From JBECKS01 sp040235395 (lineage in GTDB: Bacteria; Pseudomonadota; Gammaproteobacteria; Pseudomonadales; JBECKS01): a stretch of 42,044 bases of DNA. This document shows, one piece after another, positions 1 to 7,163 of the stretch. The notes beneath the pieces are model-generated. The model was not told the origin of the DNA. It made no database searches and worked only from the letters and a program-made list of their open reading frames with translations. The translations under genes and the position numbers were made by a program. Position 1 is the first letter of the stretch. Every line of letters begins with the position of its first letter. The DNA lies in assembly GCA_040235395.1 (NCBI GenBank), contig JBECKS010000053.1, positions 1-42,044 on the forward strand, in the 5' to 3' direction.

Positions 1-155
1 TTGAAACAATTGATTTTATGACGGCGCGTTGGGCTCACCTGCCTTATGAGCTTCTTGAAAAAGTGTCTAACAGGATTATCAATGAGATTTCTGGCATATC
101 ACGGGTAAGTTATGATGTGTCATCAAAACCGCCTGCTACCATTGAGTGGGAATAA
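1..155 (+). CDS. guaA: GMP synthase (glutamine-hydrolysing), C-terminal end
   Basis: This is the last 50 codons of a gene that begins outside the window; the reading frame starts at base 3. GuaA makes GMP from XMP, glutamine and ATP in the cytoplasm, the last step of de novo guanine nucleotide synthesis. The fragment reads ETIDFMTARWAHLPYELL, then VSNRIINEISGISRV, and ends KPPATIEWE, which matches the C-terminus of E. coli GuaA almost residue for residue. This is the C-terminal dimerisation part of the enzyme. The next gene starts 61 bases downstream on the same strand. Identity is secure; nothing can be said about the missing N-terminal glutaminase. Confidence 0.96.
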   Translation, partial: ETIDFMTARWAHLPYELLEKVSNRIINEISGISRVSYDVSSKPPATIEWE

Positions 156-216
156 TCGGTAGTATCTTGATAATTAAAGATTTTCAGAAAGTGCCGCCTA
201 TTTATTAGGAGAAAAA

Positions 217-819
217 ATGAGTGATAACAATAACATTGCCGCAGCAAGAAAATTCCTGCATGAGAGTAAGGATATTGAAGCATTTGCTAACTTACTTGAT
301 GGAGTTGGACATGAAGAGCGTGTTCGAATCACTCAGGCCATGAAAAAGAAAGACCAGAGAGCAATGTGGGATTTGGCCAGTGGTTATCGTCCTATTAGTC
401 TGGACAATATTGTTTACTCAGGAACAGAACCTTTAAAAGAAGTCAGGCATATTGGAAAGAATACTTTGCCGGTGTTTACTCACTTTGAAAAACGTTTTTG
501 TCGACCCAGCAAGCAGGGTGAGCGAGAAGAATTAATTGGTTATAACTGGGGCGTTACTCGTCCAATGGTTGGGCCTGGCTATTTCGTTGCTTATTACAAT
601 GAAAATACCCGAGAAGTGGATATTGACTACAGGCGAGTTCCAGATGAAAAGCCTGAAGACTGGCCGGAGATAATGGATAACAACAGTGGTATGGGAAAAC
701 TCGTGTTTGGTAATATGGTTGATAGCCTTCGTCGTGTTTCCGAACACGTAACCATTGGCTCTGCTGCAAAAGGTGGCAAGCCTATCAATAGCTGGTTTGT
801 ATTATGCCGAGAATCTTAA
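217..819 (+). CDS. Hypothetical soluble protein, 200 aa
   Basis: I do not recognise this family. It has no signal peptide or membrane segment and so is probably cytoplasmic. The N-terminal 60 residues are helical and charged (EERVRITQAMKKKDQ). The rest looks like a beta-rich domain with conserved-looking aromatic and glycine patterns (LIGYNWGVTRPMVGPGYFVAYY, shortened: GYNWG, then GPGYF) and a Trp-Pro acidic loop (KPEDWPEI). The start is well supported by AGGAGA at 207-212, five bases ahead of the ATG. It follows guaA on the same strand, but there is no functional link that I can defend. A small lipid- or ligand-binding barrel is one guess from the beta-rich second half, with low confidence. 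Confidence 0.75.
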   Translation: MSDNNNIAAARKFLHESKDIEAFANLLDGVGHEERVRITQAMKKKDQRAMWDLASGYRPISLDNIVYSGTEPLKEVRHIGKNTLPVFTHFEKRFCRPSKQGEREELIGYNWGVTRPMVGPGYFVAYYNENTREVDIDYRRVPDEKPEDWPEIMDNNSGMGKLVFGNMVDSLRRVSEHVTIGSAAKGGKPINSWFVLCRES

Positions 820-887
820 TAGTTGCATTAGAAGATAATAAGCCATACCAAAAAGAAAAATAAAAACAAAGTTTTAGTTATAGTAGG

Positions 888-907
888 CGTGTAAGAACGT
901 GTAAGAA
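888..907. repeat. Tandem 10-bp direct repeat upstream of the GGDEF gene
   Basis: CGTGTAAGAA occurs twice with no gap (888-897 and 898-907), about 64 bases before the diguanylate cyclase start. Two sites exactly one helical turn apart is a common layout for a protein binding site. No matching regulator can be named. Confidence 0.5.
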
Positions 908-970
908 ATAGCCCATAGACCTAAGAGGGCTGGAAAAGTAATCTGAAAGCATCTGCGCAGGGAATTCTGG

Positions 971-2881
971 ATGCAATCTTTTAATAAAGCTAAACAACTC
1001 TCCTTTTCCTGGTTCAGTATTAAGAACCAGATAGTGTTCTATTTTGTTTTGATTTCTATAACGGCAAGCATTTCCATAATTGCCGAGCAAATTGAAGCTA
1101 ATCAAAGTTCCAATCCTGATTTCCTCTCAAGCCATGTCGTTAAGCTTTCTTCTGATAATGGTGTTCAAAGTCTTGCAAAAAATTGGCAGGTTTTTGTTAA
1201 TGAACAGTCGCTGAGCTACGAAGACGTGTTAGCGCAAGCGGATACCCTCGATTGGAAAATTGAAAGTCAATCCAGTGCTAATTATGAATATGATGATAGG
1301 GAGTACTGGTTTCGCTTCAGGATTGCAGGCGAAGGCATTGAAAATGATAATTTTATTATTGATCTTGCCTATCCACTTCTTGATGAGCTGGAACTGTTTC
1401 AAATACAGAATGATAAGATTATTTATCACTCACTCACGGGCGATCACTTTTTATTTGAGCAGCGTGAAATAAAACATCAGAACTTTCTTTTCCCCATTAC
1501 CTTGAATGAAGAGTCTTCTGATATTTATATCAGGGTGAAATCATCTTCTACTCTTCAGATTCCCATTACTATTTGGCCGACAAAAGATTTCTGGCAAAGA
1601 GATAAGGTTAATACCTATATGGATGGTATTTTCTTTGGCGGTATTTTTATCATGGTCTTGTATAACTTCTTTGTCTTTCTGAGTGTGAAAGATAGAGGTT
1701 ATTTGTTTTATGTGTTGTATATGCTTAGCTTGCTGTTGGTTCAGGCGGCAAATCGTGGTATTGGCTATCAACTTTTATGGCCATTCAGTCCTTTTTTTCA
1801 AAATATCGTTATTGTTCCTTCCTTAGCAGGTGTTGTTGTTTTTGCTACCTTATTTTTTGTGTCATTGCTTGATTTAAAAACAAATTATCCAAAACTGAAT
1901 CGCATTTTTATAGTTGGCGTAGCAATCACAAGCTTATGTGCCTTTTCACAAATCTTTTTTTCTTATGCGACGGCCTTGAAATTAACTGCTATGTCGATAG
2001 TTGTTATTGGTCTTTTCGGACTTGTGATAGCGCTAAGGTTATGGGTTAAAGGAAATCGTTTGGCAGGTTATTACATCGCAGGATGGAGTGCTCTGATATT
2101 CGCTTTTATGATTTATATCGCTTCGGTGTTTGATCTTATAACGCGAACACTCTTTGTTGAGTATGTAACAATGATGGGCGGTTTGGCAGAAGTGATTATT
2201 TTTTCATTTGCCTTGGCAGATAGGATTAACTTTGAGCGAAGAATGCGCATTGAGTCACAGGCTGCATTGCTGGAATCACAACAGGAAATTAATCGAAAAC
2301 TGGATATTCGTGTTCAGCAAAGAACCAAGGAACTGGAGATAGCTAACGCGAAACTACAGGAAATGAGTTTTAGTGATGGATTGACGGGGGTGAAGAATCG
2401 TCGCTACTTTGATGAGCGAGTGGTGGCAGAATACAAACGATCATTCAGGGAGCAGAAACATCTGGCGTTGTTGATGTTGGATATTGATCATTTCAAACAG
2501 GTTAATGACCAACACGGTCACCAAATAGGTGATGACTGTCTGGTCGAGGTGGCAAGGATATTTAAGAAAAATATCAATAGACCAGGCGATACCCTTTATC
2601 GTTATGGTGGGGAAGAGTTTGCGGTGCTCTTGCCAGAAACGGATTTAATGGGAGCTGAATTGGTTGCGGAAAAATTGAGAGCAGCCATGGAACAGGTGAA
2701 GGTGTATTCATCAGAGGGGCAATTAATAAACATACGTATTAGTGTTGGTGTTGTTGCTTATGTGCCAACGCTCAGGTCGGGTGTGGAGAATTTAATTAAA
2801 CGTGCGGATGAACAGCTTTATCGCGCAAAGCGTGAGGGAAGAAATCGTGTGTGCTCTTCGGATGAAGAAGGTAGTGATTAG
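971..2881 (+). CDS. 7TMR-DISM membrane sensor diguanylate cyclase (GGDEF)
   Basis: Predicted inner-membrane enzyme that makes c-di-GMP from two GTP in response to a periplasmic signal. Order of parts in 636 residues: an N-terminal hydrophobic segment (about 20-38); a periplasmic 7TMR-DISM extracellular domain (about 65-205); seven membrane helices (about 212-415); a coiled-coil linker (about 420-465); and a C-terminal GGDEF domain (about 470-630). The active-site motif is GGEEF at residues 546-550, so catalysis should be intact. An RxxD inhibitory site (RPGD, 537-540) lies five residues before it, which implies product feedback. DISM domains usually sense carbohydrates or other small ligands, but the ligand here cannot be read from sequence. 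There is no EAL domain. The ATG at 971 has only a weak purine stretch before it. Confidence 0.93.
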   Translation: MQSFNKAKQLSFSWFSIKNQIVFYFVLISITASISIIAEQIEANQSSNPDFLSSHVVKLSSDNGVQSLAKNWQVFVNEQSLSYEDVLAQADTLDWKIESQSSANYEYDDREYWFRFRIAGEGIENDNFIIDLAYPLLDELELFQIQNDKIIYHSLTGDHFLFEQREIKHQNFLFPITLNEESSDIYIRVKSSSTLQIPITIWPTKDFWQRDKVNTYMDGIFFGGIFIMVLYNFFVFLSVKDRGYLFYVLYMLSLLLVQAANRGIGYQLLWPFSPFFQNIVIVPSLAGVVVFATLFFVSLLDLKTNYPKLNRIFIVGVAITSLCAFSQIFFSYATALKLTAMSIVVIGLFGLVIALRLWVKGNRLAGYYIAGWSALIFAFMIYIASVFDLITRTLFVEYVTMMGGLAEVIIFSFALADRINFERRMRIESQAALLESQQEINRKLDIRVQQRTKELEIANAKLQEMSFSDGLTGVKNRRYFDERVVAEYKRSFREQKHLALLMLDIDHFKQVNDQHGHQIGDDCLVEVARIFKKNINRPGDTLYRYGGEEFAVLLPETDLMGAELVAEKLRAAMEQVKVYSSEGQLINIRISVGVVAYVPTLRSGVENLIKRADEQLYRAKREGRNRVCSSDEEGSD

Positions 2882-2885
2882 TTTC

Positions 2886-3932
2886 TTAACGAATCTTGAT
2901 GAGCAGAATCATCAAAACAATAGTGAGCATGACCTGCAAGATTGAAAAACGCATGAGCACTTGGCTAGCTGACCAACCAAAATTGTGCCTCACATGGTCA
3001 TGAAGCGGAAAGCGAATATTCTTGAAAATCGCAATCTTGAAGAAGCCCAGCAAAGCTACCTTTACTAAGCCGGTTCCCCCATTAATCAATAACACGCCAG
3101 ATACAATAAAAATCAGGAAAGGATTCCCGGTTTGAATAATAAAAACGCCTAATAAATAGCCGATGGCTCTTGAGCCTGCGTCACCCATCAACAGAATACT
3201 TGGATAAGCGTTGTACCAGAGATAACCCGTTAAGGTTCCCACCATGGAAAAAGCCATGATGGCCCACACTGCGCCGTCTGGATAATGAGGAAGTAAGAGA
3301 TAAGAAGAGATTCTTGCGTGGCCTAGAATGAAATACATCAAGCCACCGAGTGCTGTTAGGGCGATGGTGGCTAAGGTTCCTGATAAACCATCAACACCAT
3401 CAGAGCAATTGGTTGAGTTGATGGCGACCCAGATGAGCACCGTACCGCAGGGAACACTTACCCATACTGGTGCCATCCAGGTGAATTTTGTGAAGGGGAA
3501 CCATACTTGTAGAGGTTCTAACTTAGTAAGGACTAGCATTGTGCACAGTGCAAGTATCAAGTCGATACTGCCTTTAATAACACGTCCCCAAGCTACGCTA
3601 CTTTTGTCGTCAAGCCATCCACCCATCATGGCGAAAAAGGTGAGTGCAAGAATTGCCAGGGTGTCAAAACTTGGGGGCACGACTAGAAGCTGAACCACCA
3701 GAAAAATGCTAACGAAAATAACCCCAGCGCCCGTTGGTTTGCCAATGGACTTGCTTGCATCAACAGCAAACTCCCGACCTCTATCAGTGGGCAGCTTATG
3801 CATGAGTCGGGGCAAGAGTGTAAAGCTTAATAGCCAGCAAAGCAGAATGCCTAGACCACCCAGAAAAAGATGTGAGTTAAGTAAACGTAATGGTCCAAAG
3901 AATTCAGAATACTGACCAAGAAGATAAAGCAA
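2886..3932 (-). CDS. MraY-like phospho-N-acetylmuramoyl-pentapeptide transferase family protein
   Basis: Polytopic membrane protein of the polyprenyl-phosphate sugar-1-phosphate transferase superfamily, which moves a phospho-sugar from a UDP sugar to undecaprenyl phosphate. MraY-type marks are all visible in 348 residues: the DD pair at 108-109 (WLDDK), the nucleophile-loop motif NCSDGVDGLSG (175-185), MGDAGS (249-254, Asp251) and a C-terminal HDH (311-313) where E. coli MraY has HHH. About ten membrane helices are expected. The start is a TTG at 3932: an in-frame stop lies just upstream and no in-frame ATG fits, and I see no good ribosome binding site. Its neighbours are a diguanylate cyclase and a Rieske protein, not the mur/fts genes that normally surround mraY. 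It could be a second, specialised transferase or a relocated mraY. Confidence 0.85.
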   Translation of the reverse strand: MLYLLGQYSEFFGPLRLLNSHLFLGGLGILLCWLLSFTLLPRLMHKLPTDRGREFAVDASKSIGKPTGAGVIFVSIFLVVQLLVVPPSFDTLAILALTFFAMMGGWLDDKSSVAWGRVIKGSIDLILALCTMLVLTKLEPLQVWFPFTKFTWMAPVWVSVPCGTVLIWVAINSTNCSDGVDGLSGTLATIALTALGGLMYFILGHARISSYLLLPHYPDGAVWAIMAFSMVGTLTGYLWYNAYPSILLMGDAGSRAIGYLLGVFIIQTGNPFLIFIVSGVLLINGGTGLVKVALLGFFKIAIFKNIRFPLHDHVRHNFGWSASQVLMRFSILQVMLTIVLMILLIKIR

Positions 3933-4038
3933 GTGTGTGCACCATTATTATTGATATGAATTCACTAGCGCTGACTATAGCTAAAAAATATGGCTGAGTC
4001 ATTAAAGGTGAGTTGAAGCTTTTATTTCTGGTTTTGGG

Positions 4039-4350
4039 TCAGGAGAGGTAGACGCCAATGAAATTTTCTTCAAAAGCGAGTTGATATTTGGCTAACTTCA
4101 AATGATGATATTCTGCATTAAGACAGTTTCCGCTGGCTAAGTCATATTCAAGGCCATGCCATGGACAACGTAGTTTATTTTCCTGAAGGCATTGATTGCC
4201 TAAAGGTTTTTTCTGGTGAGGGCATTGATTCAGTAACAGGTGGTTTTTATTTTCAGAATGAATCAATAAAAGAGATATGCCTTCAACATTGAAACAACGC
4301 TGATAACCTTCTTGTAAATTGATGAGTCTTTCCAGTTTTATGAATCTCAT
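4039..4350 (-). CDS. Rieske [2Fe-2S] ferredoxin-like protein
   Basis: Small soluble electron-transfer protein of 103 residues. It carries the two halves of the Rieske cluster site: Cys43-Pro-His45 and Cys62-Pro-Trp-His65, followed by Gly66. The 16-residue spacing between the halves is typical of short NirD or biphenyl-dioxygenase-ferredoxin type proteins. There is no signal peptide, so it should act in the cytoplasm as a partner of an oxygenase or reductase. No such partner is encoded next to it. It stands alone on the minus strand, back to back with the SprT-like gene (45 bases between starts). The family call is secure; the physiological partner is unknown. Confidence 0.88.
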   Translation of the reverse strand: MRFIKLERLINLQEGYQRCFNVEGISLLLIHSENKNHLLLNQCPHQKKPLGNQCLQENKLRCPWHGLEYDLASGNCLNAEYHHLKLAKYQLAFEENFIGVYLS

Positions 4351-4394
4351 AAGTCAAATCCCTACATCCTTCTTCTTGGGTCTGTCATAGAGTG

Positions 4395-5291
4395 ATGGAT
4401 TATAAGTTAGCATTGATACAGAAAGTTGAGAACTGTTTTCGTGATGCGGAAATTTTTTTCGAAAGAAAGTTATCGCGTCCAAAAGTCCTGTTCAATATTC
4501 GTGGGCAAGATGCAGGAAGAGCATATTTTCCGGTTCAGAGAAAATCCAGGAAACCTCTGCAGGTGGAATTACGTTTTAATGAGAAATTACTGGAAAGAAA
4601 CCCAGAGGAATTTATCAATAAAGTGGTACCTCATGAGTGTGCACATTTAATTGTTTATGAATTATTTGGTACAAAAATAAAACCACATGGAGAAGAATGG
4701 AAAGCAGTTATGGAAGGGCTTTTTGGCGTGAAGGCCGATATTACCCATGATTTTGATACCGAAGAAATTGTAAACAAGCCCTACATATATAGCTGTGCTT
4801 GTGAGAACCGTAAAATTGCTTTTACTCCGAGGCAGCATAAACAAATGCAGAAGGGTAGTCAGTATATCTGTCGTGCTTGCAGAAGTGAGGTGCATTTTCT
4901 GTTCGAAAGGCAGGCAAGTGTTACTCAGAAGAAAGCAGATTACGCTTTAATAAAAGGCTTATTTGTTTTTCAACAAAGTAATAACATTGTTTTTGATGAT
5001 GTTTTACAAACTCGCTTGAACTATATCCTGAACAGGAAAAAACCATCAAATGTGTTTTCTTCAGGAGTTTTAGATCCTGAATTATTTAAAAACTGGTTGA
5101 GAATGAATTCCCTAATCAGGAAGTATAAAGGCGATGTGATGATTACTGATTTGCCTGACTTGATTGAGCAGGACTTAGTGAGTCATGTAATACTTGTTGT
5201 AGACGATTTTGAAGATGTGAGGGAAAAACATTCGAGTATTCTAGAGGAGTTAAATCATCAGGGTATTATTACCAGAACACTAAGATATTAA
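4395..5291 (+). CDS. SprT-like zinc metalloprotease with extended C-terminus
   Basis: The first 165 residues form a SprT/Spartan-type domain. His80, Glu81 and His84 make the HExxH zinc site (HECAH), and His98 in PHGEEW is the likely third ligand. A zinc-ribbon pattern follows, with Cys134-x-Cys136 and Cys159-x-x-Cys162. E. coli SprT is about 165 residues, but this protein continues for about 130 more residues that I do not recognise (about 170-298), with a hydrophobic, acidic stretch (HVILVVDDFEDV) near the end. I use the ATG at 4395; a GTG at 4392 would add one residue. Spartan-type proteases cut DNA-crosslinked proteins in eukaryotes; the bacterial role is unsettled. A strong terminator follows 10 bases after the stop. 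Confidence 0.85.
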   Translation: MDYKLALIQKVENCFRDAEIFFERKLSRPKVLFNIRGQDAGRAYFPVQRKSRKPLQVELRFNEKLLERNPEEFINKVVPHECAHLIVYELFGTKIKPHGEEWKAVMEGLFGVKADITHDFDTEEIVNKPYIYSCACENRKIAFTPRQHKQMQKGSQYICRACRSEVHFLFERQASVTQKKADYALIKGLFVFQQSNNIVFDDVLQTRLNYILNRKKPSNVFSSGVLDPELFKNWLRMNSLIRKYKGDVMITDLPDLIEQDLVSHVILVVDDFEDVREKHSSILEELNHQGIITRTLRY

Positions 5292-5301
5292 GTGATGAAA
5301 T

Positions 5302-5328
5302 AAAAAAGGGGCTTAAAGCCCCTTTTTT
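5302..5328. terminator. Bidirectional rho-independent terminator
   Basis: A perfect inverted repeat with a GGGGCTT/AAGCCCC core, an A6 tract on the left and a T6 tract on the right, so it can stop transcription in both directions. It ends the SprT-like gene on the plus strand. On the minus strand it starts 6 bases beyond the second stop (5335-5337) of the interrupted exported-protein gene. Confidence 0.92.
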
Positions 5329-5334
5329 AATGTT

Positions 5335-5433
5335 TTATTTGAAATCTATTATTTCAGCTGTTGGAGGGTTAACTGCCTCCTGGTTGAAGGCTTCAGGGCC
5401 TTTATCACCAACAGTGTCTGGGAACCAGAAAGC
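5335..5433 (-). other. In-frame coding extension after the TAA of paralog A
   Basis: Reading on from the TAA at 5434-5436 in the same frame gives 32 sense codons (AFWFPDTVGDKGPEAF, then NQEAVNPPTAEIIDFK) and a second TAA at 5335-5337. The last 19 residues align with the last 18 of paralog B, sharing E-x-F, VN, P, EI and a terminal aromatic-Lys. This looks like the original gene end rather than spacer DNA. Confidence 0.7.
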
Positions 5434-6810
5434 TTATTCCATATCGAGAGTCTCTAGCGCTCTAATATCCGTGGGAAGCCCGTTTAATACCATGCCGATT
5501 TTGGGGCCTGCACCAGGGAAAGTTTCAAAATCGTTAGTATCATTTTTGTCATCGTTGTAATAAACGCTCAGGCTCATGCCTTCCAGATGCTCCATCGGCA
5601 GTTGGAACGACATGAATATATCCCATCCCAAGCCGCTCTCTATCCATGTCCAGTCACCAGGAAGTCCAGCACCTGCCGCTTTGGTTTCTTCCTCATCCAT
5701 AACGCCATCAATTTTTCCATAAATTCGATCACCTTTTTCATCAAGGAATGTTTGAGCAGAAACACGACCGCCTTCCAGACCGTTCATGTCTGCGTACATC
5801 AGGATTTCAGGATCCTGGAATAGTTTGACGAAAATCGCGCCTTTTCCAACTTCAGTTCTATTTGGCATTACCATTCCCTGTTCATAAAAACTGATTTCAG
5901 AATTCATGCTGAAGATGGGTACTTTTCCTCTCAGTACGATAACGATTTTTACAAGAGCAGTGGCTCTAACGGGACCATCTTTTACTCCCAGTACTTTGAT
6001 ACGAACGTTTCTCGCGCTATTCATACCCACCCTGAAAAGAGGAGAAAGATTTGCTGAGAGCTCGAAATAAACATTGTCAATGACTCGTTGGTCAGCAGCA
6101 GTTCCTACGTATGGTCTAACATCCTTGAAGTTGAGAAAGTTTTCAGGGTCGTACTCAACATGATAATAGCTGGAAATAATTTTATTATGCTCAAGATCTG
6201 CTCTGATGTAGTCAGCTGAGCTTCTTTCTGAATTGTTTTCAACAATATAGGCATAACGAGTATTGCCGTTTGAATCTTTAATTTTCAATTCCTTAAGAAT
6301 TTTTCCTTCTGAGAGTTTCATGCTTTGAGGGTTATAGGCTTTTTCTCCTGCATCTCTATACATGAAAATCAGTAAGTCTTTTGGATCAAGCTGTAAATAG
6401 GTACCAGCCACAGGTGATTTATTTATATCAGGGATGTAGATGTAATGGCTCTTGCTATCAAATTCATCAAACTGAAAAGGTATGGCTTTTAGTTTGCCAT
6501 CCCAAACTGCCATAAGAGAAAGTTCGCTGAATTTCCTGCCGAGTAGATCAGGTAGTTCCTTGCCTTCAATGCGCATTGGGTGAAGAAAGCCGTAGTGTCC
6601 TACATTAAAGCTTTCAACCATTTGTCTAAGCTGGGGAATGGAAAGTTTCCGGATGAGTTCCTGATCTTTTGCAAGATTACCAGGTTCAATTTTGCTTTCC
6701 TGAAGGAAAGTCTTGAATTGATCGTCAGGGAGTTTTTTGTCAGCAAAGGCAAAGCTACTAATACTTAAAAAAATACTGAGTAAGCTTGCAGAAATAAAAC
6801 GTAGTTTCAT
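5434..6810 (-). CDS. Exported protein of unknown function, paralog A (probably truncated by an in-frame TAA)
   Basis: 458 residues with a clear signal peptide (cleavage near residue 23, SFAFA/DKK), so periplasmic or surface-exposed. It is a paralog of the next gene upstream. Both share IPFQFDE, then YIYxPD, a DLL(I)FM...DAG block, a YxYIVE block and a GPVR(A/S)T block in the same order. No catalytic motif or known family is evident to me. The frame stops at TAA 5434-5436. However, translation could continue in the same frame for 32 more codons to TAA 5335-5337, and that tail (EAFNQEAVNPPTAEIIDFK) resembles the C-terminus of the paralog (EEFADIVNNKPEIKVYKM). The terminator sits right after the second stop. 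The present stop is therefore probably a recent nonsense change, a readthrough site or a sequencing error. Confidence 0.85.
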   Translation of the reverse strand: MKLRFISASLLSIFLSISSFAFADKKLPDDQFKTFLQESKIEPGNLAKDQELIRKLSIPQLRQMVESFNVGHYGFLHPMRIEGKELPDLLGRKFSELSLMAVWDGKLKAIPFQFDEFDSKSHYIYIPDINKSPVAGTYLQLDPKDLLIFMYRDAGEKAYNPQSMKLSEGKILKELKIKDSNGNTRYAYIVENNSERSSADYIRADLEHNKIISSYYHVEYDPENFLNFKDVRPYVGTAADQRVIDNVYFELSANLSPLFRVGMNSARNVRIKVLGVKDGPVRATALVKIVIVLRGKVPIFSMNSEISFYEQGMVMPNRTEVGKGAIFVKLFQDPEILMYADMNGLEGGRVSAQTFLDEKGDRIYGKIDGVMDEEETKAAGAGLPGDWTWIESGLGWDIFMSFQLPMEHLEGMSLSVYYNDDKNDTNDFETFPGAGPKIGMVLNGLPTDIRALETLDME

Positions 6811-7163
6811 GGGTCTCTCCAGTTAAAAAATCTAACAGGTAAAAATAAATTGTTGTTTTTGCAATTTCAGTAACGATAAGGGTGCAGTTCACTTTCTTAA
6901 TGAGTGATGACTGAATACTGAATCGTGACTGAATATTGCCTGTTTGATTGGATTTTGCTTATGTGCCTTTGTTTTGCAGGCTGTAAGAATTTGTAATTAT
7001 CTGTTTACAGCGTTTGCTAGTTAAGAGGGATTATTCATGGAATAGAGTATGAATATCCACCTGTTCCTCAACAGAAAGCTTGGCAATCATAGCAGCTCAG
7101 ATACAAAAAACCACGCCTTAGAGTGGTTTTTTGGGTAATCACTGAATACTAATTGTAAGGTTT
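6811..7163. other. 353-base intergenic region between the exported paralogs
   Basis: No coding region is visible. It holds the terminator of paralog B (7105-7132) and presumably the promoter of paralog A. The 10-mer TGACTGAATA occurs at 6908-6917 and again at 6926-6935, 18 bases apart, with a related CTGAATAC at about 7143. These may be binding sites or chance. Confidence 0.5.
7105..7132. terminator. Rho-independent terminator of paralog B
   Basis: A perfect 10-bp stem, AAAAAACCAC paired with GTGGTTTTTT, with an 8-base loop. It lies about 31 bases beyond the minus-strand stop at 7164. The T tract on each strand suits termination in either direction. Confidence 0.85.

Noticed and set aside
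3328..3693. 121-codon plus-strand frame inside the MraY-like gene
   Set aside because: It is antisense to the conserved catalytic motifs of the MraY-like protein, and its Ser/Pro/Thr-rich translation is typical of a shadow frame.
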